Shown: in pieces, positions 50,904 through 62,331 of the stretch | Layout: each line of letters opens with the position of its first letter | How positions within the stretch are numbered: position 1 is the stretch's first letter | From: Cellulomonas pakistanensis | GTDB taxonomy: Bacteria > Actinomycetota > Actinomycetes > Actinomycetales > Cellulomonadaceae | Reading direction: 5' to 3' | DNA: 64,000 bases | NCBI RefSeq assembly: GCF_016862755.1 | Contig: NZ_BONO01000003.1 | Span: 124,001 to 188,000 of the forward strand | Program-made: the position numbers and the translations under genes | The notes under the pieces: generated by a model | The model's database searches: none | What the model was told of the DNA's origin: nothing | The model's input: the letters and a program-made list of their open reading frames with translations, nothing else

Positions 50904-51901
50904 GGGCCGTGGTGCGGGAGCGGTACGGGGACCCGGCGGTGCTGCGGGTCGTGGAGCGGGACCTCGCGGCGCCGGCGGGCGACGAGGTGCACGTGCGGGT
51001 CGCGGCGGCCGGCGTCGCGATGGGCGACTGGCACATGGTGGCGGGGCTGCCGTCGGTGCTGCGGCTCGTGACCGGGCTGCGCGCGCCGCGGGAGCACGGG
51101 GTCGGGCTGGACCTCGCGGGCACCGTCGAGGCCGTCGGTCCGGACGTCACCGGGCTGCGCCCGGGCGACCGGGTGCTGGGCTGCGGCCGGTCGGCGTTCG
51201 CGGAGACGGCCGTCACGCGGGCGGGGCGGGTGGCCGTCCTGCCGGACCACGTGGCGTTCCCGGTGGCCGCTGCCGTCCCGACCAGCGGCACCACCGCGCT
51301 GCACGCGCTGCGCACCGGCCGGGTGGGCGCGGGCTCGCGGGTGCTGGTGCTCGGGGCGGGCGGTGGCGTGGGGTCGCTCGCGACCCGGCTGGCGGTGCTC
51401 GCGGGGGCGGAGGTGACCGCCGCGACGGCGCGGGCGGACCTGGCGGCGGCGCTGGCGGGGTTCGGTGCGGCGGTGGTCGACCGCGGGGCCGGGGCGGCGG
51501 CGCTCGGGAGCGGCTACGACGCCGTGCTCGTGACCGGCGGGCTGACCCCGCTCGCCGACCTCCGCGCGCTGGTCGGGCTGCGCGGGACGCTGGTGCTCGT
51601 CGGCGCGGAGGGCGGCGGCCGGGTGCTGGGCGGGCTGACGCGGCAGCTCGCCGCCGCGGCGCGCGACCCGTGGACCCGGCAGCGCCTGCGCAGCGTGGTG
51701 TCGCGGGAGAACCCGGCCGACCTCGCGCGGCTGAGGGACCTGCTGGCGAGCGGCGACCTCGCGCCGGTGCTCGACCGGACGTTCCCGCTGGACGAGGCGG
51801 GCGCGGCGATCGACCGGCTGGCGTCGGGGGCGGCGCGGGGGAAGGTGGTGCTGACGGTCGGCGGACGCGCCGGCGACGGCGACGGGCCCGGCGTCAGCTG
51901 A
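50900..51901 (+). CDS. Zinc-independent MDR quinone oxidoreductase
   Basis: 333 residues. Medium-chain dehydrogenase/reductase fold: N-terminal GroES-like part (EHGVGLDLAGTVEAVGPDVT; LRPGDRVLG) and Rossmann domain with VLVLGAGGGVGSLATRLAV. No catalytic zinc Cys/His set, so it belongs to the quinone reductase (QOR) branch using NADPH. Coupled to the XRE gene by ATGA. It may detoxify quinones or reactive carbonyls. Its last 8 bases overlap the convergent ROK gene. Confidence 0.87.
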   Translation: MRAVVRERYGDPAVLRVVERDLAAPAGDEVHVRVAAAGVAMGDWHMVAGLPSVLRLVTGLRAPREHGVGLDLAGTVEAVGPDVTGLRPGDRVLGCGRSAFAETAVTRAGRVAVLPDHVAFPVAAAVPTSGTTALHALRTGRVGAGSRVLVLGAGGGVGSLATRLAVLAGAEVTAATARADLAAALAGFGAAVVDRGAGAAALGSGYDAVLVTGGLTPLADLRALVGLRGTLVLVGAEGGGRVLGGLTRQLAAAARDPWTRQRLRSVVSRENPADLARLRDLLASGDLAPVLDRTFPLDEAGAAIDRLASGAARGKVVLTVGGRAGDGDGPGVS

Positions 51902-53123
51902 CCAGCAGCAGGTCCGACGGGCGCGGGGCGAACGCGCGGGCGAGCAGCAGGCAGCCCGCCCCGACGGCGCCGACCTGCGGGCCGAACGCCGACGACGCGA
52001 CCGCGAGGCCGTGCCCGCCCGGCACGACGTGCGCGGCGACCTCGTCCTCGAGCGCCGGCGCCGCGTGCGCCGCGATGCGGTGCCACAGCGGCCCGCCGAC
52101 CAGGACCGCCGGCACGTCGAGCAGGTCGGTCAGCACCCCGGCGGCCATGCCGACCCGGCGGCCCGCCAGCGCCAGCACCTCGCGGGCACCCGGGTGGCCG
52201 GCGTCGGCGGCGGCGCACAGCGCGGTGATCGCCTGGTCCACGGCGCGCGGGTCCGTGCCGTCGCCCCACGGCGGCAGGTCCACGCCGGCCGCGCGGCCCT
52301 GCTCCGCGAGCGCCTCGGCCCGCAGCACCGCGCCGAGGCAGCCGCGCCGCCCGCACCAGCACCGGGCGCCCTCGGGGTCGGCGGTCAGGTGCCCGGACTC
52401 CCCCGCGTTCCCGGAGACGCCGCGGACCACCTCGTCGTGCAGCACCGTCGACACCGCGACGCCGGTGCCGAGGTAGAAGAACACGAAGTCGGACGCGTGC
52501 TCGCCGGGGTGCCACAGGTGCGCGCTCGCCGCGGCGATCACGTCCTTGTCCAGCACCGCGCGCAGGCCGGTGCGCTCGGCGACGGCGTCCCGGAGCGGCA
52601 CGTCGTGCCAGCCGGGCAGGTGCGGCGGGTCGAGCACCACGCCCGCGGCGACGTCGATCGGCCCGGGCGCGGCGATGCCGACGCCGAGCACGCGGTCGCG
52701 CTCGACGCCGGCACCTGCGATCAGGCCCTCGATCTCGGCGACCAGCCCCGCCACGACGGCCTCCGGGTCCTCCGGGACCGGCGTCGGCACCTGCGCCCGC
52801 GCGACGACCGCGCCCGACAGGTCGAGCAGGACGAACGTCATCGTCGCCGGGTCCAGGTGCACGCCGACGGCGAACCGGCTGCCCGCCTCGAGCCGCAGCA
52901 GCGTGCCCGGCCGGCCGGGGCCGGTGCGCGCCGCCTCGCCCTCCTCGACCACCAGACCGAGGTCGAGCAGGCGGCGCGCCACGTTGGTCACGGTCTGCGG
53001 GGACAGCCCCGTCCGGCGCGCGACCTCCGCGCGGGCCAGGCCGCCGCCGGCGCGCCGGACCACGTCCAGGACGACCGTCTGGTTGAAGTCGCCCATCCGC
53101 GGCAGGTTGGTCCCGCGACGCAT
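51894..53123 (-). CDS. ROK-family transcriptional regulator
   Basis: 409 residues. N-terminal winged helix (LARAEVARRTGLSPQTVTNV; ARRLLDLGLVVEEGEA) and ROK domain with GVGIAAPGPID, YLGTGVAVST, NAGESGHL and the zinc motif CWCGRRGCLGAV, where the residue after the last Cys-Leu departs from the usual Glu. ATG 53123 has GGAGG 5 nt upstream. It sits between the mannoside operon and the pullulanase gene, both carbohydrate systems, and could control either (inference). Confidence 0.88.
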   Translation of the reverse strand: MRRGTNLPRMGDFNQTVVLDVVRRAGGGLARAEVARRTGLSPQTVTNVARRLLDLGLVVEEGEAARTGPGRPGTLLRLEAGSRFAVGVHLDPATMTFVLLDLSGAVVARAQVPTPVPEDPEAVVAGLVAEIEGLIAGAGVERDRVLGVGIAAPGPIDVAAGVVLDPPHLPGWHDVPLRDAVAERTGLRAVLDKDVIAAASAHLWHPGEHASDFVFFYLGTGVAVSTVLHDEVVRGVSGNAGESGHLTADPEGARCWCGRRGCLGAVLRAEALAEQGRAAGVDLPPWGDGTDPRAVDQAITALCAAADAGHPGAREVLALAGRRVGMAAGVLTDLLDVPAVLVGGPLWHRIAAHAAPALEDEVAAHVVPGGHGLAVASSAFGPQVGAVGAGCLLLARAFAPRPSDLLLVS

Positions 53124-53185
53124 CACGCCTCCGTCCGTCCGCCGGGCGACCGGCGGCCCGCAGGGGGCGCGGTCGGCTGGACGCA

Positions 53186-56956
<3,771 letters not shown>

Positions 56957-57005
56957 CACAGGACTCCATCGTCGGGGGTGAGCGTCAGCAGCGCGGCTGC
57001 CTGCG

Positions 57006-57048
57006 ACTGTACGCGTTTGCAGAAACATCCGGCAACGACCTGCAAACG
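57006..57048 (-). promoter_or_regulatory. Pullulanase promoter with CTGCAAACG operator
   Basis: Minus-strand TTGCCG (-35, 57035-57030) and TACAGT (-10, 57011-57006), 18-nt spacer. CGTTTGCAG (57014-57022) and CTGCAAACG (57040-57048) flank the -35 as a perfect inverted repeat. TTGCAG-type half-sites resemble LacI-family maltose regulator operators of actinobacteria. Confidence 0.6.
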
Positions 57049-57069
57049 GTCGTCCCACCCCCCGACGCA

Positions 57070-57140
57070 CCGAGACCCACTGATCCGGCCGAGCCCACCC
57101 GAGAAGTTGGGGGGGCCTCGACCGGATCAGTGGGTCTCGG
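57070..57140. repeat. Long palindrome, 19-bp perfect arms
   Basis: CCGAGACCCACTGATCCGG (57070-57088) and its exact complement (57122-57140) around a 33-nt loop that can itself form a weaker CGAGCCCACCC/GGGGGGGCCTCG stem. Downstream of purH and upstream of the pullulanase promoter, both on the minus strand. Confidence 0.75.
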
Positions 57141-57155
57141 GGGACGCGGCGCGCG

Positions 57156-58787
57156 TCAGTGCGCGAAGTGGCGCGTGCCCGTCAGGTAGAGCGTCACGCC
57201 GGCCGCGGCCGCGGCGGCGACGACCTCCTCGTCGCGGACCGACCCGCCGGGCTGCACCACCGCGCGCACGCCGGCGTCCAGCAGCACCTGCAGGCCGTCG
57301 GCGAACGGGAAGAACGCGTCCGAGGCCGCCACCGCGCCGCGCGCCCGCTCGGCGTCGCCGGCGTTGGCCCGCTCGACGGCCAGCCGGCAGGAGTCGACCC
57401 GGTTGACCTGGCCCATGCCGACGCCGACCGACGCGCCGCCGTCCGCGAGCAGGATCGCGTTCGACTTCACGGCCCGCACGGCGCGCCAGGCGAACGCGAG
57501 GTCCGCCAGCGTCGCGGTGTCGGCGGCCTCGCCCGCGGCCAGCGTCCACGTCGCCGGGTCGTCGCCCGCGGCGTCGAGACGGTCGACCTCCTGCATCAGC
57601 AGCCCGCCGCTGATCGGCCGCAGCTCGACCCCGGCGGCCGGCGCGCCCTCGAGGACCAGGAGCCGGATGTTCTTCTTGCGGGTGAGCACCTCGAGCGCCT
57701 CGGGCTCGTACGCGGGCGCGACGACGACCTCGGTGAACACCTCGGCGATCTGCTCCGCCGCGGCGCGCGTGACCGTGCCGTTCGCCGCGATGACGCCGCC
57801 GAACGCGGAGACGGGGTCGCAGGCGTGGGCCTTCGCGTGCGCGTCCGCGATGTCCGCGCCGACCGCGATCCCGCACGGGTTCGCGTGCTTGATGATCGCG
57901 ACCGCCGGGCCGTCGTGGTCGTGCGCCGCGCGCCAGGCCGCGTCGGCGTCGACGTAGTTGTTGTACGACATCGCCTTGCCGTGCAGCTGCTGCGCCTGCG
58001 CCAGCCCGGCAGGGCCGTACCCGGAGGTGTAGACGGCGGCGCGCTGGTGCGGGTTCTCGCCGTACCGCAGCACGTCCGCGCGGTCCCAGGTCGCGCCGAC
58101 CCAGGCCGGGAAGCCGGTGCGCACGCCGTCGACCTCGTCGGTCGTGGTCGCGACGTTGCCCATCCAGGACGCCACCGCGACGTCGTAGGTCGCCGTGTGC
58201 ACGAACGCCTGCGCGGCGAGCCGGGTGCGCTCGGCCAGCGTGAAGCCGCCGCCCTGCACGGCCGCGACGACCTCGTCGTACCGGGCGGGGTCGACGACGA
58301 CCGCGACGCTCGGGTGGTTCTTCGCCGCCGCACGCACCATCGACGGCCCGCCGATGTCGATCTGCTCGACGCACTCGTCCGGGGTCGCGCCCGAGGCGAC
58401 GGTCTGCGTGAACGGGTACAGGTTGACGACGACCAGCTCGAACGGGGCGACGCCCAGCTCGTCCAGCTGCGCCAGGTGCTCGGGGCGGCGGGTGTCGGCG
58501 AGGATGCCGGCGTGCACCCGCGGGTGCAGCGTCTTCACGCGGCCGTCGAGGCACTCGGGGAAGCCGGTCAGGTCCTCGACCCGCGTGACCGGCACGCCGG
58601 CGGCGGCGATCGTCCCCGCGGTCGAGCCGGTGGACACGAGCTCGACGCCCGCGGCGTGCAGGGCGGTCGCGAGCTCGACCAGCCCCGACTTGTCGTAGAC
58701 GGAGAGCAGCGCGCGGCGCACCGGGCGGCGGGTGCCGTCGGCGGTCGGGTCGGCGACGGGCTCGACGGGCGGCAGGGCGTGGGACAT
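57156..58787 (-). CDS. purH: AICAR transformylase / IMP cyclohydrolase
   Basis: 543 residues, full length. N-terminal IMP cyclohydrolase ([36 protein letters not shown]) and AICAR formyltransferase ([44 protein letters not shown] with catalytic Lys-His; final [10 protein letters not shown]). It uses 10-formyl-THF to complete IMP synthesis. ATG 58787 has GGAGG upstream and follows a ZTP riboswitch, which senses the triphosphate of this enzyme's own substrate AICAR. Confidence 0.96.
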   Translation of the reverse strand: MSHALPPVEPVADPTADGTRRPVRRALLSVYDKSGLVELATALHAAGVELVSTGSTAGTIAAAGVPVTRVEDLTGFPECLDGRVKTLHPRVHAGILADTRRPEHLAQLDELGVAPFELVVVNLYPFTQTVASGATPDECVEQIDIGGPSMVRAAAKNHPSVAVVVDPARYDEVVAAVQGGGFTLAERTRLAAQAFVHTATYDVAVASWMGNVATTTDEVDGVRTGFPAWVGATWDRADVLRYGENPHQRAAVYTSGYGPAGLAQAQQLHGKAMSYNNYVDADAAWRAAHDHDGPAVAIIKHANPCGIAVGADIADAHAKAHACDPVSAFGGVIAANGTVTRAAAEQIAEVFTEVVVAPAYEPEALEVLTRKKNIRLLVLEGAPAAGVELRPISGGLLMQEVDRLDAAGDDPATWTLAAGEAADTATLADLAFAWRAVRAVKSNAILLADGGASVGVGMGQVNRVDSCRLAVERANAGDAERARGAVAASDAFFPFADGLQVLLDAGVRAVVQPGGSVRDEEVVAAAAAAGVTLYLTGTRHFAH

Positions 58788-58837
58788 GGCGGTCCTCCGG
58801 TGTGGTCGGTCGGGCACCACGGGGGTGCCGCTCGGGA

Positions 58838-58924
58838 CCCTGCACCCAGGCGGACGGTGCATCGGCGGGACTGCCTCGGCCGCTCCCTGGTGGTCAGTTC
58901 CACCTCGACGCCAGTCACGACCGG
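58838..58924 (-). promoter_or_regulatory. ZTP (pfl) riboswitch of purH
   Basis: Minus-strand RNA: CCGGTCGTGACTGGCG, AGGTGGAACTGACCACC hairpin, AGGGAGCGG, a variable linker and CCGCCTGGGTGC, the full ZTP consensus order. After the aptamer, GGCACC...GGTGCC forms a hairpin, and GGTCC can pair with GGACC overlapping the Shine-Dalgarno (58795-58799), which suggests control of translation initiation. Confidence 0.92.
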
Positions 58925-58929
58925 GCACG

Positions 58930-58935
58930 AGCCTA
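58930..58935 (-). promoter_or_regulatory. -10 box TAGGCT for the purH riboswitch transcript
   Basis: Minus-strand TAGGCT; the predicted start (~58923) coincides with the aptamer's 5' end. Confidence 0.55.
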
Positions 58936-58962
58936 GCCGACGCCGGTGGGGCGGCCGGCGGG

Positions 58963-59187
58963 TCAGTCGGTGCGGCGCCCCTTCGCGAAGTACGCGATCG
59001 GGCCGACCCAGTTCACCGAGATCGCGAGGCCCCAGGCCGCTTTCGGCCCGTTGACCAGCGCCGCCGGGCGCCGCGACAGGTCGCGGTACGCGGCTGCGGC
59101 GAGCGCGAGCTGCGTCGCGGTGAGCAGGACGGTGGTGACCTTGCGCCCGGTGCTGAGCCCGGACCAGCGTGCGCGTGCGAGTCTCAT
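58963..59187 (-). CDS. PLDc_N-type small membrane protein
   Basis: 74 residues. Two membrane helices ([20 protein letters not shown] and [22 protein letters not shown]) with the [15 protein letters not shown] linker, the pattern of the phospholipase D N-terminal (PLDc_N) domain found alone in many actinobacteria. Function unknown. ATG 59187 has TAGCGT ending 6 nt upstream (leaderless). Between purN and purH on the same strand but with its own promoter. Confidence 0.78.
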   Translation of the reverse strand: MRLARARWSGLSTGRKVTTVLLTATQLALAAAAYRDLSRRPAALVNGPKAAWGLAISVNWVGPIAYFAKGRRTD

Positions 59188-59193
59188 GGCCCG

Positions 59194-59199
59194 ACGCTA
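59194..59199 (-). promoter_or_regulatory. -10 box TAGCGT, leaderless PLDc_N gene
   Basis: Minus-strand TAGCGT, 6 nt before ATG 59187. Confidence 0.5.
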
Positions 59200-59262
59200 C
59201 GCGCCCGGGTCGCCGGGCGGCGCGGGCCGGAGGTCCCGGCGGCGCGGCGGGACGCGCGCCGG

Positions 59263-59922
59263 TCAGCCGACGGTGACCGAGCGCCCCTCGACGGTCAGCC
59301 CGCCCGCCACGATGCGGCCGACCCAGTCGACCAGCAGCCGGCGCTCGGCGACCTTGATCCGCTCGTGCAGCGTCGCCTCGTCGTCGCCCGGCTCGACCGG
59401 GACCGCGACCTGGGCGATGACCGGGCCGGTGTCGACGCCCGCGTCCACGACGTGCAGCGTGCAGCCGGTGACCTTCGCGCCGAACGCCAGCGCGTCCCGC
59501 ACCGCGTGCGCGCCGGGGAACGACGGCAGCAGCGCGGGGTGCGTGTTGACGACGCGGCCCGGGAACCGGTCGAGCACCGCCGCGCCGAGGATCCGCATGA
59601 AGCCCGCCGAGACGACGAGATCCGGCCGGAACACCGCGATCGACTCGGCCAGCGCGCGGTCCCACGCGGCGCGGTCGTCGAAGTCGCCGGGCGCCACGAC
59701 CGCGGTCGGGATCCCCGCCGCGCGCGCCAGGTCCAGGCCGCCCGCGGAGGCGCGGTCCGCCACGACGCCGACGACGCGGCCCGGGTACGCCGGGCCCTCG
59801 TGCGCCGCGAGCAGCGCCGCGAGGTTCGAGCCGCCGCCGGACACCAGGACGACCAGGCGGCCGGTGGCGCGGGTGGCGGGGCGGGGCGCGTCGGGGGTGC
59901 CGTGCGGGGCGGGGGCGGCCAT
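59263..59922 (-). CDS. purN: Phosphoribosylglycinamide formyltransferase
   Basis: 219 residues. LVVLVSGGGSNLAALLAAHE (phosphate site), SAGFMRILG, catalytic Asn-His in RVVNTHPALLPSFPGAHAVR, and Asp in VVDAGVDTGPVIAQ. It transfers the formyl group of 10-formyl-THF to GAR, the third step of purine synthesis. ATG 59922 has TAGGGT ending 8 nt upstream. Neighbour of purH and the DUF6350-type gene, as in many actinobacteria. Confidence 0.95.
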   Translation of the reverse strand: MAAPAPHGTPDAPRPATRATGRLVVLVSGGGSNLAALLAAHEGPAYPGRVVGVVADRASAGGLDLARAAGIPTAVVAPGDFDDRAAWDRALAESIAVFRPDLVVSAGFMRILGAAVLDRFPGRVVNTHPALLPSFPGAHAVRDALAFGAKVTGCTLHVVDAGVDTGPVIAQVAVPVEPGDDEATLHERIKVAERRLLVDWVGRIVAGGLTVEGRSVTVG

Positions 59923-59972
59923 GGGCGCCCACCCTAGCGGGGCGCCCAGGTGCGCCCGCGCGGGCCACCCCG

Positions 59973-60034
59973 CCGAGATGGCACCTCTCGGCTGTGCGGA
60001 CGAGCCGCACCACAGCCGAGAGGTGCCGTCTCGG
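59973..60034. repeat. Long palindrome, 24-bp arms, divergent gap
   Basis: The left arm 59973-59996 (starting CCGAGATGGCACCTCTCGG) pairs with the right arm 60011-60034; the only non-Watson-Crick pair is G-U in plus-strand RNA. The loop is 14 nt. Within each arm CCGAGA and TCTCGG also form a smaller palindrome. Between divergent purN and a membrane protein gene, upstream of both promoters. Confidence 0.75.
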
Positions 60035-60068
60035 GACGGCCGGGTGCGCCCGCGCGCGGGGCGTGCGC

Positions 60069-60074
60069 GAGAAT
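60069..60074 (+). promoter_or_regulatory. -10 box GAGAAT that decides the next start
   Basis: GAGAAT ends 7 nt before GTG 60082; the in-frame ATG at 60073 overlaps the box. Confidence 0.5.
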
Positions 60075-60081
60075 GGCGACC

Positions 60082-60705
60082 GTGAGCAACCCGTACGCCC
60101 CGCCCTCGTCCGACCGCGCACCCGCGGACCGCGACGGGCGCGCGGCGGGCGGCGACCCCACCGACCCGGCGGACCCGACCGGCCCCGCCGGCCCCGGCCC
60201 GACCGGACCCACCGGCCCGGGCCCCGCCGGCCCCGGTCACCCGCTGCCGCCGCACCCCGCGCCCGGCCCGCACCCGCCGCGCCCGCACCCCGGCCCGGCC
60301 GCGCCGCCGCCGTCGCCCGAGTCGCTCGCCCGCCTGGGCCGGCTCGCCCGGCACTTCTCGGTGTGGCTGCTCGCCGGCGTCGTCGTGACGCTGCTGCCGC
60401 TGCCGTGGCGGTTCGCGTCGATCGCGTTCCTGGTCGGCGCGCTCGTCGCCGGCGTGCGTGCGCTGGTGCACGTGCTGCGCACCGGGCTCCGCGGCGGGAT
60501 GGGCGCGATGCTCGTCGCCGGCCTGCTGGTGACGGGGCTGGTGCTGGTCGGCGCCCTCGGCTCGCTGGTGACCTGGCGGATCGACGCCGACCGGCAGGCC
60601 TGCCTCCAGGGCGCCCTGACCCGGACGGCCGAGGCCGCGTGCGAGCGCGACTACGACGACGCGGTCGCGGACCTGACCGGCAGGCTCACCGTCGGCCGCG
60701 GCTGA
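60082..60705 (+). CDS. Hypothetical membrane protein with Pro/Gly N terminus
   Basis: 207 residues, not recognised. The first ~95 are Pro/Gly/Asp-rich (SNPYAPPSSDRAPADRD, then PTGPTGPGPAG-type stretches). Then three hydrophobic helices (FSVWLLAGVVVTLLPLPWRF; SIAFLVGALVAGVRALVHV; MLVAGLLVTGLVLVGALGSL) and a soluble tail with two Cys (ADRQACLQGALTRTAEAACE) that could form an extracytoplasmic disulfide. Convergent with the DUF6350-type gene. Start GTG 60082 chosen from the -10 box. Confidence 0.7.
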   Translation: MSNPYAPPSSDRAPADRDGRAAGGDPTDPADPTGPAGPGPTGPTGPGPAGPGHPLPPHPAPGPHPPRPHPGPAAPPPSPESLARLGRLARHFSVWLLAGVVVTLLPLPWRFASIAFLVGALVAGVRALVHVLRTGLRGGMGAMLVAGLLVTGLVLVGALGSLVTWRIDADRQACLQGALTRTAEAACERDYDDAVADLTGRLTVGRG

Positions 60706-60752
60706 CCGCAGGCCTCGACCGGAGCGGTCCGCCCCGGCGGACCCCGGCGCCG

Positions 60753-62120
60753 TCAGCCCCGGCGCGCCGCCCCGGTCACGGCGGCCCACGCGCGGCGCAC
60801 CGCTCCCGCGACCGCCGCGCGCACGTGCCGGTCGCCCGGCAGCAGCACCAGCAGCGACCCGAGGGCCACGCCCGCCGCCACGGCCAGCGCGACGAGCACC
60901 GGCTGCGGCCCCAGCTCGGTCATCCGCCCCGGCCCGATGCCGCCGCGGGACAGCGCCGCCAGCACCAGCGTGCCCAGCCCGGCCACCGCCGCCGAGACCA
61001 GCCCGGCGACGGGGGCGTCGAGCGCGCGCTCGGTGACCAGCCGGCGCCGGAGCACCGCCGCGGAGGCCGCCCCGGCGAGCAGCGTCACCACCGGGACGGC
61101 GAGCAGCACGCCGCCCGTGACGTCCGGCGCGGGGAGCGCGCCGAGCAGCGGTACCGCCGGCACCGCGCCGGCCTGCACCTCCCCCACCGCGAACGACGTC
61201 CCGGTCCCGACCGCGAAGCCCGGCCCGGCGAGCCACGCCAGCGCCCACAGCACGAGCGTCGGGGCGTACGCCAGCTCGGCGACGGCGAGCACGATCCCGC
61301 CGACCGCGTCGAGCCGCAGCGACGCGACGACGTCGGCGATCGCGCCGCGCCCCGCCACCACCCAGAGCGTGGCCAGCACGGCGGCGAGCAGCACGAGCGT
61401 CGCGAGCGCGGTCGTGCCGGCGGCGACCCCGTGCGCCACCGGCTCGGGCAACCGCGACCGCACCGGCTCGACGACGTCCCGGAACCGCGGCGCCTCCGGG
61501 CGGCGGAGCAGTCCCGCGCCGAGGCCGAGCGAGGCGACGACGGCGCCCGCCAGCAACCCGATGCCCACGTGCAGCAGCGGCACGCCCGTCGCCAGACCGA
61601 CGACGAGCAGCACGCCCACGTACGCGCCGACGCCCGCGCCGAACGCCGACCGCGTCGCGTACCCGGACCGGCGCGCGGAGGCGTAGCAGCCGAACAGCGC
61701 CAGGGCGGTCAGGCCCAGCGGCACGAGCGTCACCGAGGGCGCGTCGGTCAGCGGCACGCCGTGCGCGAGCAGCCACAGGCCGGCGCCGACCTCGACCGCG
61801 CGGGTCCACGGGATGCCGCTGGTCGCCGGCGCCGCGGAGGTCGCGACGTAGGCCGCGACCGCGGGCAGCACCACGACGAGCAGCGACAGCAGCGCCGCCT
61901 GCAGCCCGGCCAGCAGTCCGCCGACCCAGCGCGGGGCGCCGTCGAGGTCGCTGACGAAGAACCGCGGCGGGGCGGAGTCGTCCACGACCCGGCGCCGCGC
62001 GCGGCCGCCGCCCACCGGTCCGGGACCGCCCGAGCCCGAGCCGCCCGAGCCACCGGACCCGCGGGCCCCGGGCGCGCCGGAGCCGCGTCCGTCGGGGCGG
62101 GTGCCGGGCGGGGTGGTCAT
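60753..62120 (-). CDS. DUF6350-like polytopic membrane protein
   Basis: 455 residues. Gly/Ser-rich cytoplasmic N terminus followed by about eleven or twelve transmembrane helices with short loops. FFVSDLDGAPRWVGGLLAGL before helix 1 and TLVPLGLTALALFGCYASAR after helix 2 match what I know of the actinobacterial protein family found beside purN/purH (cell division membrane protein in some annotations). Function unknown. ATG 62120 has GACGAT ending 6 nt upstream. Confidence 0.65.
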   Translation of the reverse strand: MTTPPGTRPDGRGSGAPGARGSGGSGGSGSGGPGPVGGGRARRRVVDDSAPPRFFVSDLDGAPRWVGGLLAGLQAALLSLLVVVLPAVAAYVATSAAPATSGIPWTRAVEVGAGLWLLAHGVPLTDAPSVTLVPLGLTALALFGCYASARRSGYATRSAFGAGVGAYVGVLLVVGLATGVPLLHVGIGLLAGAVVASLGLGAGLLRRPEAPRFRDVVEPVRSRLPEPVAHGVAAGTTALATLVLLAAVLATLWVVAGRGAIADVVASLRLDAVGGIVLAVAELAYAPTLVLWALAWLAGPGFAVGTGTSFAVGEVQAGAVPAVPLLGALPAPDVTGGVLLAVPVVTLLAGAASAAVLRRRLVTERALDAPVAGLVSAAVAGLGTLVLAALSRGGIGPGRMTELGPQPVLVALAVAAGVALGSLLVLLPGDRHVRAAVAGAVRRAWAAVTGAARRG

Positions 62121-62126
62121 GGCCCC

Positions 62127-62132
62127 ATCGTC
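62127..62132 (-). promoter_or_regulatory. -10 box GACGAT, leaderless DUF6350-like gene
   Basis: Minus-strand GACGAT, 6 nt before ATG 62120. The gap up to 62331 is GC-rich with a small GGCGTG-CCA-CACGCC hairpin (62190-62204) that may end the surface-protein transcript. Confidence 0.4.
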
Positions 62133-62331
62133 CCCGGCCGGCGGCGCCGGGCGGGCGAGGCGCCCCGGCGTGCCGCGGGGTGGAGCGGGTGGCGTGCCAC
62201 ACGCCGGGACGGCCCGGGTGGCCCGCCGCCCCGGCCGCTCGGACGGCACGAGCGCCGACCTCCGCGCCGGCCCCTGTCCGACCGGCCCACGCGAGGCGAC
62301 GGTGGCCGCGCCCGCGGTCCGCGCCCCCGGG

